DNA of 12,897 nucleotides from Sulfurovum sp. (GTDB taxonomy: Bacteria > Campylobacterota > Campylobacteria > Campylobacterales > Sulfurovaceae): positions 1-12,897 of the forward strand of contig JALSSQ010000154.1 of NCBI GenBank assembly GCA_026984165.1, read 5' to 3'. Positions 7,100 to 12,897 of the stretch are shown here, piece after piece. Numbering within the stretch: the stretch's first letter is position 1; each line of letters starts with the position of its first letter. The notes under the pieces were generated by a model. That model made no database searches. It saw only the letters and a program-made list of their open reading frames with translations, and was not told the origin of the DNA. The position numbers were made by a program, and so were the translations under genes.

Positions 7100-8161
7100 A
7101 TGTATTATGAACTTAAAGCTGCACTTATTGGTATTTTTTTGACAAACTCAACACTACTGTTCGCTACAATAGGCGGACACACTTTTGATGTAGAAAAAGG
7201 TAAAGTGGTGTATGATATTTATGGTGGAGGTGTGTTGACTCCAGAGACAAATCTTACCTTGAAAGGCAAAGCAACACTTCGTTTTAAGGATTGGGGTACA
7301 ACACTTCTTTCTAAAGAAGAAGGCGTTGTAACTACTTCTGGCGCTTTAAAAAGTAAACAAAACATTATAAGTTTAGAAAAACAAACAAAAGAAGCTTTAT
7401 ATACAGTAGATTTTAAAAATAAAAAAATACATAAACGTACAAAAAGTATTTCGAATGTACTTAAAGAATATGATACAAAAGGTTTGAAAAAGAGTGGAAA
7501 AGATAGTGTTTTAGGTTATACATGTAGTATTTGGGAAGGAAATGGTGTACGTAAGTGCCTCTATAAAGGTTTACCTTTAAAAATAGAATCTGATGTATTG
7601 GGTATCTCGTATCACAAGATAGCGACTGAAATAGTATTTGATATTAATGTATCTGGTAAAAAATGTATCCTACCGAATTTTCCTAAAGAAGATTTTGCAC
7701 TTTTTAACACTGCTTTAAAAACTAAAAATGAAGGCAAAGCAAAGTGCTTTGTAGAAGTTTTAAAAGATATTGCTTATACTGTAGAGAAAAAAATAATTAA
7801 ACATAATAATCATTTGGGTATCAATCAAAAAGATAAAACAGCTTTTCTTAATAAAATAGGGAAAAAAATATATGAATATCAAAAAGACTTCTTGCCCAAA
7901 CTCTTACTTGGTATGAAAAAAACAAGAGAGTGTCTCCAAAGTGTAGAAGAGAGAGTTGATGCGAATCATTGTTTAAAGGAATATAGTGCTCTAAAAATGA
8001 AAATAGGTGAAGTGAAAGAACCTATATTAAGTACTTGGGATATTGAACACAAAAATATTTTTTTAGAGAAGATAGAAAATGAAATTAATCAATTAGAGTC
8101 AAGAATACCATGTATTAAGCGTTCTAAAAATATCACAGATCTATCTGCTTGTATGAAGTAA
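7100..8161 (+). CDS. Exported cysteine-rich protein, LolA/DUF4412-like N-terminus
   Basis: I do not recognise a named family. The ATG at 7100 has AGGA at 7091-7094 with 5 nt spacing. The protein has 353 residues, with a probable signal peptide ending LLFA at about 22. Residues 28-185 look strand-rich; a GYTCSIWEGNGVRKCLYKG stretch (139-157) and the flow into KIESDVLG recall periplasmic DUF4412/LolA-like sheets. The C-terminal 195-353 is helical and lysine-rich. Eight cysteines are present (142, 153, 189, 216, 278, 291, 338, 351); the last four form two identical C-x12-C pairs, suggesting disulfide-stapled helical hairpins in the periplasm. Its stop is 3 nt before the radical SAM start, so the two are probably co-translated. 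GC is low (22% on one sampled line). It could be an extra carrier for the upstream export system; that is inference only. Confidence 0.7.
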   Translation: MYYELKAALIGIFLTNSTLLFATIGGHTFDVEKGKVVYDIYGGGVLTPETNLTLKGKATLRFKDWGTTLLSKEEGVVTTSGALKSKQNIISLEKQTKEALYTVDFKNKKIHKRTKSISNVLKEYDTKGLKKSGKDSVLGYTCSIWEGNGVRKCLYKGLPLKIESDVLGISYHKIATEIVFDINVSGKKCILPNFPKEDFALFNTALKTKNEGKAKCFVEVLKDIAYTVEKKIIKHNNHLGINQKDKTAFLNKIGKKIYEYQKDFLPKLLLGMKKTRECLQSVEERVDANHCLKEYSALKMKIGEVKEPILSTWDIEHKNIFLEKIENEINQLESRIPCIKRSKNITDLSACMK

Positions 8162-8164
8162 GAC

Positions 8165-9034
8165 GTGAAGTTTTACCGTATCTATATTGAACTTACCAAT
8201 GTTTGTGGCTTGTCTTGCAGTTTTTGCCCTTCAAAGGCGCTACCTAGCAAAGAGATGGATTTGGCATTTTTTGAATCTGTCATAAAACAAGCGAAGCATT
8301 ATACCAAAGAGATAGCCTGCCATGTCGTTGGTGATCCCCTTACACAATCAAATTTGCATGATTATCTTGATATTATCCATAAGTATGGACTCAAAGCCAT
8401 GCTTACAACCTCTGGTTATTTTCTGAAAAAGCATCGTTATGATACACTCTTTCACCCTTGTATCAAACAAATCAATATCTCACTTAATGCCTTTAACAAA
8501 AATGATACCTCACTCACATTTGAACAGTACATGAGACCTGTTTTGGCACTATGTGAAACTAAGTTAGAGAGAAAAGAGGGGTTGTTTATCAACTTACGTG
8601 TATGGAATCTCGATGAGATGATGTCTGAGCGCACCTTTAATGAAATACTTTTTCTAAAACTAAGTAAGACATTTGATACCTCTTTATCACTTGAAGAAGT
8701 TTACGCACAACGACCAAAATCTATACGTTTAGCCTCTAAGATACGCGTACACTTTGACAACTACTTTGAATGGCCCTCACTTAAAAACAAAAACTATGGA
8801 CACGGTACCTGTCAAGGCTTACAGTCACATATAGCCATACTCGCTTCAGGTAAAGTAGTGCCATGTTGTTTGGATTGTGATGGCATCATAGAACTTGGAG
8901 ATTTGCATGAACATACCTTAGATGAGATAGTCACATCAAAACGTGCAAGGGCAATGCTTAGTGGATTTAAAGAAGGAAAAGCAGTAGAAGAGTTGTGTCA
9001 AAAATGTTCGTATAAGGATAGATTTAATACCTAG
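8165..9034 (+). CDS. Radical SAM protein with SPASM/twitch-like C-terminus
   Basis: This is a 289-residue cytoplasmic radical SAM enzyme. C14-x3-C18-x2-C21 (NVCGLSCSFCP) is the site for the SAM-binding [4Fe-4S] cluster, and VVGDPL (54-59) occupies the usual GGE-type SAM motif. The C-terminus has C216, then G229-x4-C234, C235, C238, and C278-x2-C281, which resembles a shortened SPASM or twitch domain binding an auxiliary cluster. Such proteins often modify peptides or small molecules, but no substrate can be assigned. The start is GTG at 8165, since the next Met (residue 31) lies after the cluster motif. No strong Shine-Dalgarno is visible; the upstream stop is only 3 nt away, pointing to translational coupling. 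It ends 12 nt from the convergent SYLF gene with no clear terminator between. Confidence 0.82.
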   Translation: MKFYRIYIELTNVCGLSCSFCPSKALPSKEMDLAFFESVIKQAKHYTKEIACHVVGDPLTQSNLHDYLDIIHKYGLKAMLTTSGYFLKKHRYDTLFHPCIKQINISLNAFNKNDTSLTFEQYMRPVLALCETKLERKEGLFINLRVWNLDEMMSERTFNEILFLKLSKTFDTSLSLEEVYAQRPKSIRLASKIRVHFDNYFEWPSLKNKNYGHGTCQGLQSHIAILASGKVVPCCLDCDGIIELGDLHEHTLDEIVTSKRARAMLSGFKEGKAVEELCQKCSYKDRFNT

Positions 9035-9046
9035 CCTTATTCTATT

Positions 9047-9595
9047 TTAATCATCAGGATTAATCTGTTCAAACTTTGTACCTTCCATGGAAAGCTTACC
9101 TAGCATACCTGTACTGTCATAAGCAAAGCCTATAGTTGAAGCACCATAATCTACTTGATCAACATCATTGTCATCTGTTGTCCATTCTGCCATAACTATT
9201 TTACTTGAGAAATTACTTTCCCAATCATCATCATCTAATAAGAAGTTTTTAAGCGCTTCATCTGACATAAATGCAATAACAAGAGAGTAGTTTTCTATAC
9301 CCATCTGCATACCTACTGAAAGGGCAGTAATGCTATGATATGACTTTGTTTTACCATTGACACGTAAAGCACCTTCACCATATTTTCCACCAAAGAAAAA
9401 ACCTGCTTCATTGATATCTGGAAAAACAACATACGCTTTTGCTTTTTTTAAAAACTTTTTGCCTCCAGGTACATCATGGTAAAATTGTATCAGCGCAGTA
9501 TCTGCATCTGTATCTATTTCTTTAGCTGTTTTAGCAAAACTTAGATTAGAGAATGCCATAAATACTATGACAAAAGTAAAAACTATTTTTTTCAT
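9047..9595 (-). CDS. Exported SYLF (YSC84-like) domain protein, copy A
   Basis: This 182-residue protein has a signal peptide (probable cut after SFA at 21) and fills the rest with one SYLF domain. Visible hallmarks are AGFFFGGKYGEG, the SVGMQMG turn and the GTKF motif near the end. SYLF domains bind lipids or phosphoinositides in eukaryotes; bacterial exported versions are poorly understood but presumed to associate with membranes. TTCCTTTT at 9601-9608 gives AAAAGGAA on the coding strand, 5 nt before the ATG. It lies 73 nt downstream of its paralogue on the same strand, about half of the residues matching by eye. The two may form an operon, though a candidate promoter lies between them. Compared with copy B it has a more acidic tail. 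Confidence 0.85.
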   Translation of the reverse strand: MKKIVFTFVIVFMAFSNLSFAKTAKEIDTDADTALIQFYHDVPGGKKFLKKAKAYVVFPDINEAGFFFGGKYGEGALRVNGKTKSYHSITALSVGMQMGIENYSLVIAFMSDEALKNFLLDDDDWESNFSSKIVMAEWTTDDNDVDQVDYGASTIGFAYDSTGMLGKLSMEGTKFEQINPDD

Positions 9596-9613
9596 GTCTA
9601 TTCCTTTTTTACT

Positions 9614-9622
9614 ATTATCTCA
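9614..9622 (-). promoter_or_regulatory. Possible extended -10 for SYLF copy A
   Basis: On the minus strand this reads TGAGATAAT, five of six to TATAAT with TGn in front. It lies 6 nt upstream of the AAAAGGAA ribosome site. No properly spaced -35 was found, and a TTGACA further upstream is too far away. It would give a very short leader. Confidence 0.35.
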
Positions 9623-9668
9623 TATTCTGATTTTGCATATCTTATTTTATGTCAAGAGTTGAATATGA

Positions 9669-10211
9669 TTATTTGCTGAGTTTTTTAAATTTTGTGCCTT
9701 CCATTGAAAATGAACCCATAAGTCCTTTAGAATCAAATATAAAAGCAACCATAGGATCTTTATAGTCTTTATCTAATTCTTCTTTGGAATTCCATTCTGC
9801 CACAGTTATTTTTCCATCCACTTCTGTCTCCCATTCATCACTATTTAGCAAAAAATCATTGAGTGCAGCATCGGTAGTAAATGCAATAATCATAGCGTAT
9901 TTTTGTGCTCCCATTTGCATTCCTACAGACGCTGCCGTCAGAGAATAATATCCTTTGGTTGTACGCTGTACACGAAGTACACCTTCTCCATATTTACCGC
10001 CTACAAAGAAACCTGCTTCTTTAATCTCAGGAAAGACCAGAAATGCTTTAGCTTTGACTAAGAAAGCATCAGCACTTTTGTTTTTAGCGATAAATTTATT
10101 AATGGCCATATTGGCATCATGATCTAACTCTTTGGCAGATTTTGCCATAGTAACTGTGGTCATACTTAGCAGTATAATGAAAATAATTCTGATACATTTT
10201 TTAAATGTCAT
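9669..10211 (-). CDS. Exported SYLF (YSC84-like) domain protein, copy B
   Basis: This 180-residue paralogue of the adjacent SYLF gene has a signal peptide of about 23 residues ending TMA and the same hallmarks: AGFFVGGKYGEG, SVGMQMG and SMEGTKF near the C-terminus. AAAGGA (TCCTTT at 10218-10223 on the plus strand) lies 6 nt before the ATG, and a TATAAT box is at 10240-10245 on the minus strand. It is the first gene of the minus-strand pair and is divergent from the small HTH gene, so they share an 86-nt control region. A membrane-lipid-binding periplasmic role is inferred from the family. Confidence 0.85.
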   Translation of the reverse strand: MTFKKCIRIIFIILLSMTTVTMAKSAKELDHDANMAINKFIAKNKSADAFLVKAKAFLVFPEIKEAGFFVGGKYGEGVLRVQRTTKGYYSLTAASVGMQMGAQKYAMIIAFTTDAALNDFLLNSDEWETEVDGKITVAEWNSKEELDKDYKDPMVAFIFDSKGLMGSFSMEGTKFKKLSK

Positions 10212-10239
10212 CTTTGATCCTTTGATTTAATATAGTATT

Positions 10240-10245
10240 ATTATA
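10240..10245 (-). promoter_or_regulatory. TATAAT -10 box for SYLF copy B
   Basis: ATTATA on the plus strand is a perfect TATAAT on the minus strand, 29 nt from the start codon and 16 nt before the ribosome site. The surroundings are very AT-rich, so a chance match is possible. No strong -10 for the divergent plus-strand gene could be picked out here. Confidence 0.45.
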
Positions 10246-10297
10246 CATCAATTCTATATATTTCATACTACTCAATAAAAAAATATAGGGAGAATCA

Positions 10298-10591
10298 ATG
10301 CAGAAAGTAACAATTAAATCATATGCCATTAGTCATAAACTAAGTATTTTTAATGTGATGAAAATGGTAAAATCAGGTAAACTCAAAAGTGAGGTTATAG
10401 AAGAAAATGGAAAAGAGATAACGTATATCATTATAGATGAAGGCATAGAAACTGAAGTAAAAGAAGGAATAGTATCTGCAGAAAATACAGCTAAAAAAAA
10501 CCTTGATGAGGAGATAAAACTGCTAAGCAATGAAGTTGGACTTTTAAGAATGGAAATAGAAGCTCTAAAAAAGCGATTAGATATAAAATAG
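10298..10591 (+). CDS. Small HTH-like protein with C-terminal coiled coil
   Basis: I do not recognise a named family. The protein has 97 residues and GGGAG (10288-10292) 5 nt before its ATG. Residues 1-50 (ending IEENGKEITYIIIDEG) have the layout of a small winged-helix or MerR/excisionase-type domain: a strand, a helix-turn-helix-like YAISHKLSIFNVMKMVKSGK, then a beta wing. Residues 65-97 form a heptad-like helix (LLSNEVGLLRMEIEALKKRL), most likely a dimerising coiled coil. It lies 13 nt before the deacetylase-family gene and is divergent from the SYLF pair, so it could be a local DNA-binding regulator. That role is inferred from layout only. Confidence 0.65.
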   Translation: MQKVTIKSYAISHKLSIFNVMKMVKSGKLKSEVIEENGKEITYIIIDEGIETEVKEGIVSAENTAKKNLDEEIKLLSNEVGLLRMEIEALKKRLDIK

Positions 10592-10593
10592 AC

Positions 10594-10599
10594 TATAAT
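10594..10599 (+). promoter_or_regulatory. TATAAT box immediately before the deacetylase start
   Basis: A perfect TATAAT ends 5 nt before the ATG at 10605. If it is a -10 box, transcription would begin at about the start codon, giving a leaderless message. This fits the lack of any Shine-Dalgarno before this gene. In AT-rich DNA it may also be chance. Confidence 0.3.
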
Positions 10600-10604
10600 T
10601 TATT

Positions 10605-11519
10605 ATGAAAAATATAGCTTATATTACAGATGAAATATATTTGAAACATGATACAGGTGCAATGCATCCAGAATCTCCACAACGTCTTAGGGCTATGAAT
10701 CAAGCCATTCAACCTTTATCGCCCAAACTCACTATGAAATCTTCTTTTAAAGTTTCAAAGTCAATACTTGAATTGGTACACCCATTGGCGTACATTGAAA
10801 ATATTGAAAATATGTGTGAATATGGTGGGAGTATTGATTCTGATACTATCTGTAGTGTGGAATCTTACACTGCAGCATGTATGGCTGTAGGGGCAGGAAT
10901 ATTGGCACTTGAAGGTATTAAAGCAGGGGAGTTTGAACGTGCTTTTTGTGCAGTACGTCCTCCTGGACATCATGCCACTCCTACACAGGCTATGGGCTTT
11001 TGTCTGTTTAACAACATTGCCATAGCAGCAAAGTATGCACAGAACATTGGTTACGAAAAAGTGATGATAGTAGATTTTGATGTACATCATGGTAATGGCA
11101 CACAAGATACATTTTGGCAGGATGATACCGTCTTTTATTTTTCTTCTCATCAAGCATTTTCTTACCCTGGTACTGGTGCAGAGACACATAGAGGTGAGGG
11201 AAAAGGAGAGGGCTATACTGCAAATTATTTGATGATGCCAGAGAGTACAGACACAGAACTATTAGATATTTACGAAAATGATTTGCCACCTCTTGTTAAT
11301 AGTTTTGAACCAGATATTATTTTAGTTTCAGCAGGGTATGATTTGCATGAGAGCGATCCTTTAGCACAACTCAATATAACTACAGAAGGTATTAGAAAAA
11401 TGGTGCAAAACATTCTTGCCAGTAGAGATGTCCCTTTTGTATTTTTCTTGGAAGGTGGTTATGATGTCAAGGCATTAGGTGAAAATGTGAAGGTAACGCT
11501 CGAAGAGATGCTAAAGTAG
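10605..11519 (+). CDS. Histone deacetylase-family (class II-like) amidohydrolase
   Basis: This is a zinc-dependent deacetylase of the HDAC/acetoin-utilisation/acetylpolyamine amidohydrolase superfamily, 304 residues. Motifs appear in order: HPESPQR (21-27), RPPGHHA with the catalytic His pair (H122, H123), GFCLFNN (131-137), DFDVHHGNG with zinc ligands D159 and H161, GYDLHESDPL with the third ligand D246, and LEGGYD with the transition-state Tyr286. All catalytic residues are intact. The LEGGYD and HESDPLA forms fit class II-like bacterial enzymes. The substrate (acetyl-lysine, acetylpolyamine or another amide) cannot be told. The ATG has no ribosome site and a TATAAT just upstream. The upstream HTH gene ends 13 nt away, so the pair may be an operon. 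The last codons form part of an intrinsic terminator. Confidence 0.92.
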   Translation: MKNIAYITDEIYLKHDTGAMHPESPQRLRAMNQAIQPLSPKLTMKSSFKVSKSILELVHPLAYIENIENMCEYGGSIDSDTICSVESYTAACMAVGAGILALEGIKAGEFERAFCAVRPPGHHATPTQAMGFCLFNNIAIAAKYAQNIGYEKVMIVDFDVHHGNGTQDTFWQDDTVFYFSSHQAFSYPGTGAETHRGEGKGEGYTANYLMMPESTDTELLDIYENDLPPLVNSFEPDIILVSAGYDLHESDPLAQLNITTEGIRKMVQNILASRDVPFVFFLEGGYDVKALGENVKVTLEEMLK

Positions 11520-11534
11520 CATCTCTTTTATTTT
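11504..11534 (+). terminator. Intrinsic terminator overlapping the deacetylase stop
   Basis: AGAGATGCT (11504-11512) and AGCATCTCT (11518-11526) form a perfect 9-bp stem with a 5-nt loop, followed by TTTATTTT. The left arm encodes the end of the protein, and the TAG stop spans loop and right arm. This is the clearest terminator in the window. Confidence 0.88.
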
Positions 11535-11745
11535 AGAATTTATAATTAAATTGAAATGAATAACTTTGCTCTTGATGATCTACCGTAAATTCTTGTGCAG
11601 GGAATGGAAGCCCAGCAATGCTGAATGTCTTTGTAGAAGCGGGTTCATAGAAATATGCTAAATCTATAGACAATCTTATATAATTTTTGATGTATAAATA
11701 TAAGACAGAAGCATAACGAAAAATGTATTTAAAAGTTTTCCCCAA
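11533..11745 (-). pseudogene. Decayed C-terminal fragment of an outer-membrane barrel (FadL/OmpP1-like?)
   Basis: The minus-strand frame ends in YSFQFNYKF and stop, a typical outer-membrane barrel C-terminus with terminal Phe. It is preceded by alternating strand-like residues (IRLSIDLAYFYEP, then a loop with GLPFPAQEF). About 50-60 residues look like the last two or three strands of a FadL/OmpP1/TodX-type transporter. There is no valid start: the frame opens at a TTG inside a T-rich hairpin, without signal peptide or ribosome site, and adk ends 39 nt upstream. I read it as the stump of a gene whose body was deleted. The 264-nt stretch between the deacetylase and adk holds nothing else except the hairpin at 11736-11759. 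Confidence 0.55.
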
Positions 11746-11759
11746 AAAAAAGGGGAGAA
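11736..11759 (-). terminator. Possible terminator hairpin after adk
   Basis: TTTTCCCC (11736-11743) and GGGGAGAA (11752-11759) pair over 8 bp with one G-U, around an 8-nt homopolymer loop (A on plus, T on minus). Read on the minus strand it lies 24 nt past the adk stop and is followed by a weak CTTTT. It is a plausible but imperfect terminator. Confidence 0.4.
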
Positions 11760-11783
11760 GAGTAAGAAGAGAAAAATAAAAAG

Positions 11784-12374
11784 TTAGATTTTAGATTTTA
11801 CAAAAGCCTCCATATCTGCAACTACTTCTTCAAGTGTTCTGGCTCCATCAATGACTTTCAATAAGTTTTTCTTAGTGTAAAAGTCTTGAATTTCTGCCAA
11901 TGGATCGGTATAGATTTTCATCCTATCGTTAAAGACCTCTTCACTGTCATCAGAGCGCTCTTCGCCAGGTGCTGCTTCTGCACGACGTCCCAAAATTCTC
12001 TGACGTGCCACTTCTTGAGATACACGTACTTCGATGACTGAAGTCAATTCAATGTTATCTTCTTTAGATACAAGTTCATCAAAAGCTGTCATTTGTTCTG
12101 TACTTCTTGGGTAACCATCAATGAGCACATTGTCCACAGGGGCATTGTTGATAGCAGAGACAATCGTATTGACGATGATCTCCAATGGGACAAGTGCTCC
12201 TTTTGAGATATAGGCATCTATCTCTTTACCAAGCGCTGAGCCTGAGGCGACCTCTTCTCTAAGCATATCACCTGTAGAGTAGTGTACAATGTTGTCATTT
12301 TTTTCAGCAATAATGCTGGCATCTGTTGTCTTTCCTGAGCCTGGTGCTCCGATGATTAAAAATAGTTTTTTCAT
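11784..12374 (-). CDS. adk: Adenylate kinase
   Basis: This enzyme interconverts ATP + AMP and 2 ADP in the cytoplasm, balancing adenylate pools. The Walker A/P-loop is GAPGSGKTT (residues 8-16), followed by the AMP-binding STGDMLR and DGYPRS segments and the RRAEAAPGEERSDD LID region. At 196 residues it is a short form whose LID lacks zinc cysteines, as in other Campylobacterota. I start it at 12374 (MKKLFLIIG): AAGGA at 12382-12386 is 7 nt upstream, whereas extending 12 codons further would read through the REP-like hairpin. It follows aspS on the same strand, with an inverted hairpin pair between. Confidence 0.95.
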   Translation of the reverse strand: MKKLFLIIGAPGSGKTTDASIIAEKNDNIVHYSTGDMLREEVASGSALGKEIDAYISKGALVPLEIIVNTIVSAINNAPVDNVLIDGYPRSTEQMTAFDELVSKEDNIELTSVIEVRVSQEVARQRILGRRAEAAPGEERSDDSEEVFNDRMKIYTDPLAEIQDFYTKKNLLKVIDGARTLEEVVADMEAFVKSKI

Positions 12375-12388
12375 TTTGTTTTCCTTCT

Positions 12389-12457
12389 TGTAGGGTGCGT
12401 AAGCACGCACCTTTTAATATTTTAGCATTGTATATTGGTGCGTGTTACGCACCTACA
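12389..12457. repeat. Inverted pair of REP/BIME-like hairpins between aspS and adk
   Basis: Unit 1 (12389-12411) begins TGTAGG and folds GGTGCGT-aagc-ACGCACC. Unit 2 (12437-12457) folds GGTGCGT-gtt-ACGCACC and ends CCTACA. Each stem is 7 perfect base pairs. Reverse-complementing unit 2 reproduces unit 1 except for two missing G bases, so the two are inverted copies separated by a 25-nt AT-rich spacer. The layout matches bacterial interspersed mosaic elements made of REP doublets, normally mobilised by REP-associated transposases (RAYT). No such transposase lies in this window. Unit 1 ends 2 nt from the adk ribosome site. Confidence 0.7.
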
Positions 12458-12458
12458 T

Positions 12459-12897
12459 TTATGCCGTTGGTGCTTGTTTTCTGATTCTAAGACTAAGCTC
12501 TTTCAGTTGTTCATCTTCCACAGGGCTTGGTGCGTGTGTAAGCAGACACTGTGCTTTTTGTGTTTTAGGGAAGGCAATGACCTCTCTGATGCTTGATGCT
12601 TGTGTCATAAGCATAATGAGTCTGTCAAGTCCCAGTGCAAAGCCACCATGTGGTGGTGCACCAAATTTAAAGGCTTCAAGCAAGAAACCAAATTTTTCAT
12701 TGGCTTCTTCATCCGAGATGCCCATAAGTTTGAAGATCTCTTTTTGTAGATCCTCTTTATGGATACGGATAGAACCACCGCCTAGTTCTGTACCATTGAG
12801 TACGATGTCAAAGGCTATCGATTTTAAATCCTCTATGTTATCATAGGCTATTGTGCCATCGGTATCAAGTGCTGGCATGGTAAAGGCGTGGTGCATT
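12459..12897 (-). CDS. aspS: Aspartyl-tRNA synthetase, C-terminal part (runs off right edge)
   Basis: This enzyme charges tRNA-Asp (possibly also tRNA-Asn in organisms relying on amidotransferase) with aspartate. About 145 C-terminal residues are visible. ELGGGSIRIH and the class II motif 3 GFALGLDRLIML are present, and the ending with CLLTHAPSPV then LKELSLRIRK is typical of bacterial AspRS. The frame is open at the right edge, and the Met at 12896 (AMHHAFTMP) is internal, so most of the gene including the anticodon-binding domain lies outside. It is upstream of adk on the same strand, separated by the hairpin pair. Confidence 0.93.
   Translation of the reverse strand, partial: MHHAFTMPALDTDGTIAYDNIEDLKSIAFDIVLNGTELGGGSIRIHKEDLQKEIFKLMGISDEEANEKFGFLLEAFKFGAPPHGGFALGLDRLIMLMTQASSIREVIAFPKTQKAQCLLTHAPSPVEDEQLKELSLRIRKQAPTA

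Noticed and set aside
9047..9063. TTAATC/GATTAA inverted repeat between the convergent radical SAM and SYLF genes as a terminator
   Set aside because: No T tract follows on either strand and the stem is only 6 AT-rich pairs.
12442..12846. 134-codon plus-strand open frame over aspS
   Set aside because: Antisense to highly conserved AspRS motif 3; Ser/Cys-rich shadow composition.

Overview
The window looks like a low-to-moderate GC Campylobacterota chromosome, probably a Sulfurovum/Sulfurimonas-type marine or sediment bacterium. This rests on protein flavour, a short-form adenylate kinase beside aspS, and extended -10 promoters (TGnTACAAT) with no clear -35. It is inferred from the sequence alone; genus is uncertain.

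Region 1 (1-7037, + strand) is an envelope-transport locus. Two tandem MMPL/RND-type inner-membrane exporters come first; the first is cut by the left window edge, and the second is clearly more GC-rich than anything around it. They are followed by a periplasmic LolA-like lipoprotein-sorting-type protein and a DUF1302-like outer-membrane beta-barrel. Together these could form an inner membrane-periplasm-outer membrane route for a lipid or other hydrophobic cargo. Both intergenic spaces around the LolA-like gene carry 7-bp tandem repeats. The second exporter and the barrel protein share an acidic Gly-Phe-Asp motif.

Region 2 (7041-9034, + strand) is a likely two-gene unit behind its own extended -10 promoter: an exported, cysteine-rich protein of unknown function, and a radical SAM protein with a SPASM/twitch-like C-terminus starting 3 nt after it.

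Region 3 (9047-10211, - strand) holds two tandem paralogous exported SYLF (YSC84-like) proteins. They are convergent with the radical SAM gene and divergent from region 4.

Region 4 (10298-11534, + strand) holds a small helix-turn-helix/coiled-coil protein and a class II-like histone deacetylase-family hydrolase, closed by a strong intrinsic terminator that overlaps the last codons.

Region 5 (11533-12897, - strand) holds a decayed C-terminal fragment of an outer-membrane barrel protein, adk, a pair of inverted REP/BIME-like hairpins, and the C-terminal part of aspS running off the right edge. No tRNA, rRNA, CRISPR array, integrase or transposase was seen.
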